From Chitinophagaceae bacterium UBA2375 (GTDB taxonomy: Bacteria; Bacteroidota; Bacteroidia; Chitinophagales; Chitinophagaceae): a DNA stretch of 64,000 nucleotides. The translations under genes and the position numbers were made by a program. Where the stretch lies: NCBI GenBank assembly GCA_002343985.1, contig DDTB01000029.1, positions 12,753-76,752 of the forward strand, given 5' to 3'. Below the pieces are notes generated by a model, which saw only the letters and a list, made by a program, of their open reading frames with translations, ran no database searches and was not told the origin of the DNA. Of the stretch, positions 45,097 to 53,656 are shown piece by piece (the stretch's first letter is position 1; each line of letters opens with the position of its first letter).

Positions 45097-46332
45097 CTAT
45101 TTTTTTAATATCTCTAAAACGGTACCGTACAAGACTTCGGTACCGAGGGCAAGGTCTTCATAGGAAGCAAATTCCAGGGGATTATGGCTGATACCATCTT
45201 TGCAGCGCACGAATATCATTCCGTAATCACAGGCATAAGATAATGCCATGGCATCATGGAAGGGGCCGCTCATCAACTCCGGGGCGTCGAGCCGGAGTTC
45301 CCGGCATTGCTGATGAATGATATCTTTAATCCACTGGGCGCAATACCTCGGTTCGCTGTTGGTGTCTTCGGATATCGATACAGAAAGGCGGTGCTTTGCC
45401 GCAATGGCTGCGATCTCATCCCTTAATTGTTTTTCATATCTATTCCTCCTGTCAAGGTCAATATCCCTTAGGTCAACCGTAAACCGTACTTCTTCGGGGA
45501 TGATGTTCCGGCTTGCAGGAAAAACCTGCATGGTGCCAACAGTACCGACTGTTGGCGCACCGGGCACCTGGGTTGCGATGCGGTTCAGGGCAACCACTAT
45601 TTCCGAGGCACCTAATAAGGCATCCTGACGGATGGGCATGGGCACAGATCCCGCATGTCCAGCCATGCCCCTAAGCGTTACCGTTAGCCATAATGGCCCT
45701 GATATACCAGACACTACGCCAATAGGCTTATTTGCCAGGTCTAAAACGGGGCCCTGCTCAATATGCAGTTCCAGGAAACAATGAATACTGCCCGGTTTGT
45801 ACTCGGATTCAAGAAACTTATGGGGGTCACAGCCAAAATCGATTAATGCCTGTTCACGGGTTATGCCATCCTTATCCATCCGTTGCAACTCACCTTCCTC
45901 CAGTTTTCCCAAAATACCCCTTGAGCCAAACAAGCCTTTGTTGAACCTCCAGCCTTCTTCATCGGCAAAAGATACCACATCAATGCTGCGCCTTGGCCTG
46001 ATGCCCTGCTCCTTCATGGTTTGCATGACTTCAATCGCGGACAGCACCCCAGCTACACCGTCGAACCTGCCCCCGTAAGGCTGCGAATCAAGGTGGGAGC
46101 CCATCATCAAAACCGGCAGGCTTGGGTCGGTACCTTTCAGCCGGCCAACCAGGTTGCCAAAATGATCTATATGCGTTGTCATGCCCGCATCCTGCATCCA
46201 ACCTGAAGCCAGTTCAAATGCCTGTTTTTCCAATGTAGTCATGGTTGGCCTGCAAGTGCCTGTTTCCCCAATTTTACCAATCAGGCTCATGGCCTCAAAA
46301 TGCCCGGCAAGTCGTTCCGCATTGATTTTCAT
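45097..46332 (-). CDS. M20-family Zn-dependent amidohydrolase (N-carbamoyl-amino-acid hydrolase type)
   Basis: A 411-residue cytoplasmic hydrolase of the M20 subgroup that includes N-carbamoyl-L-amino-acid hydrolase (AmaB/HyuC), allantoate amidohydrolase and eukaryotic-type beta-ureidopropionase. Metal ligands are visible in GSHLDS (H80), GGRFDG (D91), ADEEG (E126), ELHIEQG and GISHNPLE; the dimerisation lid domain runs about 205-320. It cleaves a carbamoyl or ureido amide, but the exact substrate cannot be read off. It lies 4 kb from the pyrimidine-degradation operon, where it could act on N-carbamoyl-beta-alanine, although that operon has its own nitrilase-type enzyme. It is divergent from the M1 peptidase. 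Confidence 0.85.
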   Translation of the reverse strand: MKINAERLAGHFEAMSLIGKIGETGTCRPTMTTLEKQAFELASGWMQDAGMTTHIDHFGNLVGRLKGTDPSLPVLMMGSHLDSQPYGGRFDGVAGVLSAIEVMQTMKEQGIRPRRSIDVVSFADEEGWRFNKGLFGSRGILGKLEEGELQRMDKDGITREQALIDFGCDPHKFLESEYKPGSIHCFLELHIEQGPVLDLANKPIGVVSGISGPLWLTVTLRGMAGHAGSVPMPIRQDALLGASEIVVALNRIATQVPGAPTVGTVGTMQVFPASRNIIPEEVRFTVDLRDIDLDRRNRYEKQLRDEIAAIAAKHRLSVSISEDTNSEPRYCAQWIKDIIHQQCRELRLDAPELMSGPFHDAMALSYACDYGMIFVRCKDGISHNPLEFASYEDLALGTEVLYGTVLEILKK

Positions 46333-46438
46333 AAACTGGTCATCCGTTTAGTGGCTTTAAAGATAGCAAATCAGGGCATGATAATTATTTCTCAGGGCAT
46401 CAAAGCCCAATTCATGAGCATCTTACATGATGAAAATG

Positions 46439-46446
46439 TACATTTG
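46439..46446 (+). promoter_or_regulatory. -7 element of the M1 peptidase gene, four bases before the ATG
   Basis: TACATTTG matches TAnnTTTG exactly and is followed by AAGA and the ATG at 46451, predicting a leaderless or nearly leaderless mRNA. Confidence 0.5.
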
Positions 46447-46450
46447 AAGA

Positions 46451-48715
46451 ATGAAAAATATCTTTTTAGCCTCGTTTTGTTTTTTCTCAGCAATCTTAAC
46501 TCAGGCACAAATCAATCCTGAATCTGACTCCGACGGTTGTTCACAAAAATGCAGCAGGGCAAATGCCGGTCAAATGCAACAACGCATCAGCTATTACCAG
46601 TATCCGTCAATGGACAAATACGATTTGCATTACCTCAAACTGGATTTATCCGCAGAACCGGGCAGCAGGTTCATCAGTGGAACCGCGGGATGGAAGGCCA
46701 GAGCCAAAGAGCCCATGGATTCTTTTATTATGGAGTTCAAAAACAATATGGTGCTTGATTCCGTATATATCAACGGTGTGAAAAAAACATTTCAGCGGGG
46801 ATCGGACCATGTATTTATTCCCCTAAGCCCCACTGTAAGTGCAGGCTCTGAATTGGACCTGACATTTTATTACCAGGGTACAGCCAACAGCAATGGGGTA
46901 TTTTCAGGCTCTCAATCTTCCAGCGGACTAACGTACACGGCTACACTATCTGAAAGTTACCAGGCCCGTGAATGGTTCCCCGCCAAGCAATTCCTGGGAG
47001 ATAAAATTGATTCGGCGGATATCTGGATCACCACTACACTACCCAACAAAGCCGGCTCCAACGGCTTACTGGTTGCACAAGTGCCCAAGCCGGGAAATAA
47101 AATGCAATACCAGTGGAAAACAAGGTACCCCATGAACTATTACCTGCCACATTTTTCCGTGGGCAACTATATGGAATACCTGAACTATGCCAAACCAGCC
47201 GCCATAGCGCCTGACTCCATCCTTATTCAAAATTATATTTCCGACAACCCTACATATTTCAACAGCGTCAAAACCAATATCGACAAAACACCTCCTTTTA
47301 TTGAACTATACAGTGAACAATTCGGACTCTACCCTTTTCATGAAGAAAAGTACGGGCATGTGCATGCAGGAATTGGCGGTGGTATGGAACACCAAACCAT
47401 GAGCACCATGAACAGCTTTGGTTCCACATTAATCGCGCATGAACTGGGCCATCAATGGTGGGGCGACCAGGTAACCTGTGCCAGCTGGAACCATATCTGG
47501 CTAAATGAAGGCTTCGCCAGTTATTGCGAATACCTTGCCATCGAATCTCTCCCGTCTTTATTCACTACAACCGCGGCTACATATATGAACAACGTCCATA
47601 ACAATGTTATGAGCGTGAATACGGGCAGCGTATATGTGCCTGATACTGACTTATATAACGAAGGAAGAATATTCAGCGGGCGGCTGAGTTACAACAAAGG
47701 ATCAGCCATTGTACATACGCTGCGCTTTATCATGCAGGACGACAACCTGTTTTTCCAGGCATTGCGCAATTTCCAACAACAATACAAAGATTCCGTAGCC
47801 ACCGCAACGGATTTCAAACAGGTGGTGGAAACAACCAGCGGTAAAAACCTTGACGACTATTTCAATCAATGGTATTATGGGGAAGGCTTCCCCACATTCA
47901 ATATTACATACCTGATGCAGGGTGTGGATTCAATTGTGCTGGTGGTTAATCAAACAACCAGTTCGCCGGCTGTTACACCATTCTTCAAAGGATTGTATGA
48001 ACTCAGCATCACGTCAACACAGGGCGACACGACCGTATTGATCAACCTTGAACAAAACAACCAGGTATTTAAAATACCTTATCAAAAAACTCCCAATGGC
48101 ATTGTTGTGGATCCAAATAACTGGGTCATCAACCGCACAGGAACCATTGTGTTCGGAGGCGTGATACCGGTCAGGGTCAATAACTGGAAGGCGGAAGGGT
48201 TAACAGATTGCAGCTTTAAGTTGCAATGGACAGCCGAGAACCAGGGTACCACGGAAAACTACATTATTGAATACAGGGCCGACAGCAACCAGTTTGTTCA
48301 GGTGGGAGAAGTTTTGCCCGTTGCTGGCGCAACGGCGTCCTATCAATTCACATATCAACCCAACCAAAGCGGAACGGCTTATTTCAGGTTATTGTCGGTC
48401 GACAGGTTTGGCTTACGCACATACAGCCCGGTGATTTCAGTGGAAGATCCATGCAGGCCGCAAACAGCCGTCAACATCCGGCCAAACCCGGCTATCGACC
48501 ATGCAGAAATTTTATTGAACATTCCTGTTGCCGGAAACACACAATGGAGGCTGGTCAACAGCGCCGGACAGGTTGTATATAAAGAAAGAAGGGCTTTACC
48601 TGCCGGAAGAAATACAGTTACACTGCCATTACAAAACCTCGCAGCAGGCATGTACACGCTGGAAATCATCTTGCCAGATCAAAACAGGTATATTGAAAAG
48701 CTGATTAAAAAATAA
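46451..48715 (+). CDS. Secreted M1 metallopeptidase with type A T9SS sorting domain
   Basis: A 754-residue exported aminopeptidase-like enzyme. It has a signal peptide (1-19), an N-terminal beta saddle domain and the exopeptidase loop GGGMEHQT (a variant of GxMEN). The zinc motif HELGHQWWGD has H330, E331 and H334, and the third ligand is E353 in NEGFASY. A helical region to about 490 is followed by beta-sandwich/fibronectin-like segments, and the last 75 residues are a type A T9SS domain (VNIRPNPAIDHAEILLN ... GMYTLEIILPDQNRYIEKLIKK). The catalytic residues are intact. It is probably anchored at or released from the cell surface for peptide scavenging. It converges with the cyclophilin gene at a shared terminator. 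Confidence 0.93.
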   Translation: MKNIFLASFCFFSAILTQAQINPESDSDGCSQKCSRANAGQMQQRISYYQYPSMDKYDLHYLKLDLSAEPGSRFISGTAGWKARAKEPMDSFIMEFKNNMVLDSVYINGVKKTFQRGSDHVFIPLSPTVSAGSELDLTFYYQGTANSNGVFSGSQSSSGLTYTATLSESYQAREWFPAKQFLGDKIDSADIWITTTLPNKAGSNGLLVAQVPKPGNKMQYQWKTRYPMNYYLPHFSVGNYMEYLNYAKPAAIAPDSILIQNYISDNPTYFNSVKTNIDKTPPFIELYSEQFGLYPFHEEKYGHVHAGIGGGMEHQTMSTMNSFGSTLIAHELGHQWWGDQVTCASWNHIWLNEGFASYCEYLAIESLPSLFTTTAATYMNNVHNNVMSVNTGSVYVPDTDLYNEGRIFSGRLSYNKGSAIVHTLRFIMQDDNLFFQALRNFQQQYKDSVATATDFKQVVETTSGKNLDDYFNQWYYGEGFPTFNITYLMQGVDSIVLVVNQTTSSPAVTPFFKGLYELSITSTQGDTTVLINLEQNNQVFKIPYQKTPNGIVVDPNNWVINRTGTIVFGGVIPVRVNNWKAEGLTDCSFKLQWTAENQGTTENYIIEYRADSNQFVQVGEVLPVAGATASYQFTYQPNQSGTAYFRLLSVDRFGLRTYSPVISVEDPCRPQTAVNIRPNPAIDHAEILLNIPVAGNTQWRLVNSAGQVVYKERRALPAGRNTVTLPLQNLAAGMYTLEIILPDQNRYIEKLIKK

Positions 48716-48735
48716 TATTTCCAATCAAAACAGTT

Positions 48736-48760
48736 AAAGGCCATGGTTTTCATGGCCTTT
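48736..48760. terminator. Bidirectional terminator between M1 peptidase and cyclophilin
   Basis: AAAGGCCATG (48736-48745) and CATGGCCTTT (48751-48760) form a perfect 10-bp stem with loop GTTTT between the convergent genes. The U-run is weak on both sides; the right arm overlaps the stop codon of the cyclophilin gene. Confidence 0.7.
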
Positions 48761-49337
48761 ATAATTTGCGGATACGGTCTATACGCACCGGTTTATCGAA
48801 TGATTCACCACTGCCTGGCTGCTCCTGAATTTTCCTGACAACCTTCATGCCTTTAAACACTTTTCCGAATGCCGCATAGCCCATGCCATCAGGAGACCCC
48901 CTTCTGCCTGAATCCAATGGCGACTGGTCCCCTATGCAAATAAAAAATTCGGTTGACCCGGTACCGGGTTCTGTACGGGCAAGCGATACGATGCCATCCT
49001 CATGCGTCAATCCCGAACGGCGGGTTGTTTCATGCGGAATGCCTGCTTGCCTTGGTTTATCCGGGTGCGGAAAAATCCCGCCCTGTATCACGCCGACCTT
49101 CACCGGGGAGCCCGGATCTGTTGGCCTGACCACCCGGTAAAAACTGGTGCCGTCATACAAACCCTTATCTACGTGTGAGAGAAACGCGGCCACTGTCTGT
49201 GGCGCCTTATCCGGATACAATTCCAGTTCAATGTCGCCATATCCCGTTTCAATCAACACATGTGGTTGTTCATAACGGGGTTGGCTACACGAAAATAAAG
49301 CTGAAGCAATGATGACAATAAACAGGTATTTAAGCAT
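48759..49337 (-). CDS. Cyclophilin-type peptidyl-prolyl isomerase lipoprotein
   Basis: A 192-residue lipoprotein with a lipobox ending ALFSC (C17) and a cyclophilin domain (about 27-190). Family blocks are GDIELELYPDKAPQTVAAFLSHV, GTSFYRVV, IQGG, DGIVSLARTEPGTGSTEFFI and YAAFGKVFKGMKVV. The usual catalytic Arg is present in SFYRV. It would help fold periplasmic or outer-membrane-associated proteins by proline isomerisation. A family-atypical insert (HPDKPRQAGIPHETTRR) follows the IQGG strand, as in other Bacteroidota lipoprotein cyclophilins I know. Confidence 0.9.
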   Translation of the reverse strand: MLKYLFIVIIASALFSCSQPRYEQPHVLIETGYGDIELELYPDKAPQTVAAFLSHVDKGLYDGTSFYRVVRPTDPGSPVKVGVIQGGIFPHPDKPRQAGIPHETTRRSGLTHEDGIVSLARTEPGTGSTEFFICIGDQSPLDSGRRGSPDGMGYAAFGKVFKGMKVVRKIQEQPGSGESFDKPVRIDRIRKL

Positions 49338-49368
49338 CCGGCAATTTACACAAATGCGGGCATCCGGA

Positions 49369-49950
49369 TTATTCCTTTGTAAACACCCTGACCACTTTCA
49401 CATAGCGGTCTACAAAATACTGGCTCATCCCCGACACCATCACACCCGCCCCTCTTCCTGATGCGGAATGGATGAATCGGACGCGCCCTTTTTTATTTTC
49501 CGTGATAATGCCCATATGCCCCACCACACCTGATTTGGGATTGCTGCCGGTAAACAGGATAAGGTCGCCCCGCCTGCTATCGGCCAGTGGTATGGCTTTG
49601 CCGGCATTCGTGAAATCGGAGGATGTGCGGGGAACCGGAATGGCGAAATGCGAGAACACGTAATAAATAAAACCCGAGCAATCAAATCCCTCATCCTTTC
49701 GGGCGGAACCATATTTGTACGGAACACCAACCAGTGTTTCCGCGAAATCAACCAGGGCATCGGCATTAACCTGCCCGGTATTGATGGTACGTGCGGGGAT
49801 TTTTTTAGAGAGTACCACTTTGGACCGAATATCGCGCGTGTTCGCTTCAGCGGGGCCAGCAGTTGTGGCCTTACGCCCTGAGTGGCAGGACGACAGGAAG
49901 AGCATGGACACAAAGAATATGCGGGTACTTAGGAAGTAAATATGTTTCAT
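49369..49950 (-). CDS. NlpC/P60 cell-wall hydrolase lipoprotein
   Basis: A 193-residue lipoprotein with a lipobox FLSSC (C22), a short linker and a C-terminal NlpC/P60 papain-like domain (about 65-190). The catalytic triad is visible: C91 in FDCSGF, H145 in VGHMGI and a third polar residue H161 in FIHSAS. Such enzymes cleave the D-Glu-meso-DAP bond in peptidoglycan stem peptides. It lies 83 bases after preA on the same strand but has its own TACTTTTG -7 element (49962-49969), so I do not count it in the pyrimidine operon. Confidence 0.92.
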   Translation of the reverse strand: MKHIYFLSTRIFFVSMLFLSSCHSGRKATTAGPAEANTRDIRSKVVLSKKIPARTINTGQVNADALVDFAETLVGVPYKYGSARKDEGFDCSGFIYYVFSHFAIPVPRTSSDFTNAGKAIPLADSRRGDLILFTGSNPKSGVVGHMGIITENKKGRVRFIHSASGRGAGVMVSGMSQYFVDRYVKVVRVFTKE

Positions 49951-49961
49951 ATACGGATACG

Positions 49962-49969
49962 CAAAAGTA
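49962..49969 (-). promoter_or_regulatory. -7 element of the NlpC/P60 gene
   Basis: The minus strand reads TACTTTTG, an exact TAnnTTTG match, 11 bases ahead of the ATG at 49950. It lies between preA and this gene. Confidence 0.5.
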
Positions 49970-50033
49970 AAGCGCTTTCCGCATTAGACCGCCCCTTCGC
50001 CAAAGGTTTACTAAAAAACAGTTAAATCGGTTA

Positions 50034-51302
50034 TTAATGATCGTTCAGCGGTAGTCCGCGGCGTTGGAACTCAATCCAGTTGAGGTATTCAGGCGCTACG
50101 CGATGTTCCACCATAGTGATGCAATCGTTTACCGGGCAAACAATCTGGCATAAGTTGCAACCCACGCATTCTTCTTCCTTGATGGTATAGGTATTGTACG
50201 GGTCCCCTTTTACGATATTGATTGATTGATGCGAAGTGTCTTCACAGGCTATATAACAGAGCCCGCAGTGAATACATTTATCCTGGTTGATACGCGCGAT
50301 ATGGTGAAAGTTGATGTCGAGGTCTTCCCAATGTGTGATGGTGCTGACTGATTTACCAATAAAGTCTTCCAGTTTTTCAAATCCCTTTTCCTCCATCCAG
50401 TTGGTCATTCCCTCAATCATGTCTTCCACAATCCTGAAGCCGTGGTTCATGGCGGCCGTGCATACCTGCACATTGCTGGCGCCCAGCAACATGAATTCCA
50501 CCGCGTCTTTCCAGGTACTGACACCGCCAATGCCTGATATGGGCACTTTATTGGTAACCGGGTTCTGCGCGATGCTGGTGAGCATTTTCAGCGCAATCGG
50601 CTTCACGGCCGGGCCGCAATACCCACCGTACACACTTTTACCGGCCACATAAGGGTTCGGCACAAAAGTATCCAGGTCAACACCGGTTATGGATTGAATG
50701 GTGTTGATGAGCGACAACCCATGGGTGCCCGCTTCCACAACGGCTTGCCCGGTGGGCACTACGCTGTGTACATTCGGCGTTAGTTTTGTGATGACCGGTA
50801 TTGTTGCTTTTTCCATGACCCATTCCACCACCATACGGGCGATCTCGGGGTCTTGTCCAACCGCTGCACCCATGCCTCTTTCCGTCATGCCATGCGGGCA
50901 ACCGAAATTCAGTTCAAAGCCATGCGCGCCTGTGTCTTCCACTTTCTTAATCAGTTCATACCAGCTCTCCCTATTATTATCCGCCATCAGCGATACAATC
51001 ATGGCACGGTCAGGAAAAAGTTTAATACATTCTTCAATTTCACGGAGGTTGATGTCAAGCGGCCGGTCGCTGATCAATTCAATATTATTAAACCCGAGCA
51101 AACGTTTATTGGCATTGTATAGTGCCGAGTAACGTGATGACACATTCTTCACCTGCGACCCAAGCGTCTTCCACACCACACCGCCCCATCCGGCTTCAAA
51201 AGCGCGGAGCACATTGATTTTTTTATCCGTTGGCGGGGCGCTGGCCAGCCAAAAAGGATTGGGGGATTGGATACCCAGGAAATTAGATTGTAATGATGGC
51301 AT
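50034..51302 (-). CDS. preA: NAD-dependent dihydropyrimidine dehydrogenase, catalytic subunit
   Basis: PreA, with PreT, reduces uracil and thymine to their 5,6-dihydro forms, the first step of reductive pyrimidine catabolism. The 422-residue product has an FMN TIM-barrel like dihydroorotate dehydrogenase (starting SPNPFWLASAPPTDK), the active-site Cys in NFGCPHGM, phosphate-binding GIGGVSTW, and two C-terminal 4Fe-4S clusters (CIHCGLCYIAC and CVGCNLCQIVC, roughly residues 340-395). It corresponds to the C-terminal half of mammalian DPD. It is the last gene of a seven-gene minus-strand operon, 61 bases after preT. Confidence 0.95.
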   Translation of the reverse strand: MPSLQSNFLGIQSPNPFWLASAPPTDKKINVLRAFEAGWGGVVWKTLGSQVKNVSSRYSALYNANKRLLGFNNIELISDRPLDINLREIEECIKLFPDRAMIVSLMADNNRESWYELIKKVEDTGAHGFELNFGCPHGMTERGMGAAVGQDPEIARMVVEWVMEKATIPVITKLTPNVHSVVPTGQAVVEAGTHGLSLINTIQSITGVDLDTFVPNPYVAGKSVYGGYCGPAVKPIALKMLTSIAQNPVTNKVPISGIGGVSTWKDAVEFMLLGASNVQVCTAAMNHGFRIVEDMIEGMTNWMEEKGFEKLEDFIGKSVSTITHWEDLDINFHHIARINQDKCIHCGLCYIACEDTSHQSINIVKGDPYNTYTIKEEECVGCNLCQIVCPVNDCITMVEHRVAPEYLNWIEFQRRGLPLNDH

Positions 51303-51363
51303 ATGAATCTTGTTGATTGGTCATTAATTTGTATGTTGTCTTGTACCGATACGGATAGCTTGA

Positions 51364-52713
51364 TCATTCAATTGGCATACCCAGGAAACGCAGGATCTGC
51401 ATGGCCCCGTCTTTACCCGCCTGAACGGCATCCACCACTTCCTTACCGCCATTCACGCAATCGCCACCGGCAAAAACATTTGATATGTTGGTTATTGCCT
51501 GGTCTTTCACCCGGACCTTGCCGCCTTGTTCATCCAATCCCGCATTCTTTACCAAGTCAACAAAAGGCATTTGTCCGGCCGCCTTGATCACCATGTCCAC
51601 ATCAAGGCTAAATGTGTCACCGGTAGCCACAGGGGCACGGCGCCCACTGGCATCCGGTTCGCCCAATATCATCACATCCGCTACAAGGCTGATCACCTTG
51701 CCGTCGCGCCCAATCACCTCCTTTGGTGCAGCCAGCCAGATCACCTTGCAACCATCCAGCATGGCGATATCAAGTTCCTTCTGCGTACAGGGCATTTCAT
51801 CCTTTGTTCGTCTATACAAAATCGTTACCTCAGCTGCGCCAAGCCTGCGGGCCTGGGTGGCCGCGTCAATGGCCGTCATGCCCATGCCAATCACCGCCAC
51901 CTTATCCCCTACGGGCACCTTGTCAAATCCTTTATCGCGGATATCATAAATAAAACTGATCGCGTCCACAACCCCCTCCAGTTCTTCACCGGGGATATCG
52001 AGCCTCCTGGCCAACCCAACCCCAAATGCCAGGTAGACCGCATCAAACTCTTTCTTTAATTCATCAAGTTGGACATCCCTGCCCAGCGCCACCCCATATT
52101 TCACGTTAATACCACCAATAGATAAAATATAATCCACTTCATCCTTGCAAAAACCAGGCGTTACCTTGTAAGCGGCTATACCATAAGTCATTAAGCCTCC
52201 ACCCAATTGTTCCTTTTCAAAAATTGTTACGTCTACGCCTTCCCGTGAGAGCCTGTGCGCACAGCTTAACCCTGCAGGGCCCGCGCCGATCACAGCTACC
52301 TTTTTGCCCACAGCAGGTTTCCGGTCAAACAGCTTCCAGTTTTTCTCAAGCGCCATTTCCGTGCTGTACCGTTGCAACTTCGCGATGGGGATTGGGTCTT
52401 CCTCCATCAAATTATACACACAAGCGCCTTCGCATAATTTTTCCACCGGGCAAACACGGCTGCAACCCGCACCCATGATATTGGATGCAAGGATGGTATG
52501 CGCGCTCCCTTTGATATTGCCGGTTGTGATCTGCCTGATAAACTTTGGCACATCGATACCGGTTGGACAACTCTTTGTACAAGGCGCATCGTAACAGTAC
52601 AGGCAACGGTTGGCTTCCACCAGCGCGGCGTCCTTCGTTTCGAAGGGAGGATGGATGTCCTGAAAATTGGCATCGTACTCATTTGGCTTAAGCCTGTTTT
52701 TTTGAATGGGCAT
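51364..52713 (-). CDS. preT: NAD-dependent dihydropyrimidine dehydrogenase, FAD/NAD subunit
   Basis: PreT takes electrons from NADH and passes them through FAD and Fe-S clusters to PreA. The 449-residue product has an N-terminal cysteine-rich 4Fe-4S region (CLYCYDAPCTKSCPTGIDVP; CSRVCPVEKLCEGAC), an FAD Rossmann motif (VAVIGAGPAGLSCAHRL near residue 137), an NAD Rossmann motif (VAVIGMGMTAIDAATQA near 280) and the C-terminal FAD loop (NVFAGGDCVNGG). It resembles GltD-type small subunits, but the neighbours (preA, dihydropyrimidinase, ureidopropionase) fix the assignment. It is 59 bases after the nitrilase gene. Confidence 0.93.
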   Translation of the reverse strand: MPIQKNRLKPNEYDANFQDIHPPFETKDAALVEANRCLYCYDAPCTKSCPTGIDVPKFIRQITTGNIKGSAHTILASNIMGAGCSRVCPVEKLCEGACVYNLMEEDPIPIAKLQRYSTEMALEKNWKLFDRKPAVGKKVAVIGAGPAGLSCAHRLSREGVDVTIFEKEQLGGGLMTYGIAAYKVTPGFCKDEVDYILSIGGINVKYGVALGRDVQLDELKKEFDAVYLAFGVGLARRLDIPGEELEGVVDAISFIYDIRDKGFDKVPVGDKVAVIGMGMTAIDAATQARRLGAAEVTILYRRTKDEMPCTQKELDIAMLDGCKVIWLAAPKEVIGRDGKVISLVADVMILGEPDASGRRAPVATGDTFSLDVDMVIKAAGQMPFVDLVKNAGLDEQGGKVRVKDQAITNISNVFAGGDCVNGGKEVVDAVQAGKDGAMQILRFLGMPIE

Positions 52714-52772
52714 TCGTTTGAATCAGTTAATGGTGAACAGAAACATTTTATAACCGTGCCATCCAGATGGCA

Positions 52773-53639
52773 TTACAATTCCACAATTTTTTCATAAGTC
52801 TCAGGCCTGCGGTCGCGGAAGAATTGCCACTTGCTGCGAACCTCATCAATCAGGTCGAGGTTAAGGTCAGCTATCAGCAATTCATCATTATCTTCCGAAG
52901 CGATCGCGAAAATTTGTCCGAGCGGGTTTACAAAATATGAGCTGCCATAAAATTTCCCCAGGTTCCATGGCGCTTCAGTTCCTACCCGGTTGATGCAACC
53001 CATGAAATAACCATTGGCTACTGCATGCGCGGGTTGTTCAAGCTTCCATAGGTACTGGCTTTGTCCGACTGTTGTTGCGGAAGGATTATACACAATCTCC
53101 GCGCCGTTCAATCCAAGGATGCGCGCACCATCAGGAAAATGGCGGTCATAACAAATATAGACGCCCACTTTCGCGTACCGGGTTTGGAATACGGGATATC
53201 CCAGGTTGCCGGGCTTGAAAAAATATTTTTCCCAGAAACCGCCGGTATGCGGGATATGGTTTTTCCTGTACTTACCAAGATAAGTGCCATCCGCATCAAT
53301 CACCGCTGCCGTATTGTACAATACGCCGGCCTGTTCTTTTTCATAAAGCGGGGCGATAATCACCATCGCGTATTTCCTGGCAAGTTCCGATAGCCTGTCG
53401 GTGGTTGGGCCAGGTATAGGTTCCGCGGAAGCATACCATTTGGGGTCCTGGCCAGGGCAAAAATAGGGTGTGGTAAAAATCTCCTGCATGCATAGTATCT
53501 GCACGCCTTTCCTGCCTGCTTCTTCAATCAGCGGAATATGCTTTTGAAACATCGCTTCCTTGATATCGTCGATGCTGCCATCCCCTTCCGTTTTAGGGAT
53601 GCTCATCTGTATTAATCCCGACCGGATGATCCTTGCCAT
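52773..53639 (-). CDS. Beta-ureidopropionase, nitrilase type
   Basis: This enzyme hydrolyses N-carbamoyl-beta-alanine (or its methyl form) to beta-alanine, CO2 and ammonia, step three of the reductive pathway. The 288-residue nitrilase-fold protein has the triad E53 (QEIFTTPYF), K126 (YRKNHIP) and C163 (ICYDRHFPDGAR), with the DRHFPD sequence typical of beta-ureidopropionase and N-carbamoylputrescine amidase. The context of dihydropyrimidinase and PreAT favours the former. It starts 17 bases after the dihydropyrimidinase stop in the same operon. Confidence 0.9.
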   Translation of the reverse strand: MARIIRSGLIQMSIPKTEGDGSIDDIKEAMFQKHIPLIEEAGRKGVQILCMQEIFTTPYFCPGQDPKWYASAEPIPGPTTDRLSELARKYAMVIIAPLYEKEQAGVLYNTAAVIDADGTYLGKYRKNHIPHTGGFWEKYFFKPGNLGYPVFQTRYAKVGVYICYDRHFPDGARILGLNGAEIVYNPSATTVGQSQYLWKLEQPAHAVANGYFMGCINRVGTEAPWNLGKFYGSSYFVNPLGQIFAIASEDNDELLIADLNLDLIDEVRSKWQFFRDRRPETYEKIVEL

Positions 53640-53656
53640 ATACAGGTATTTTATGT

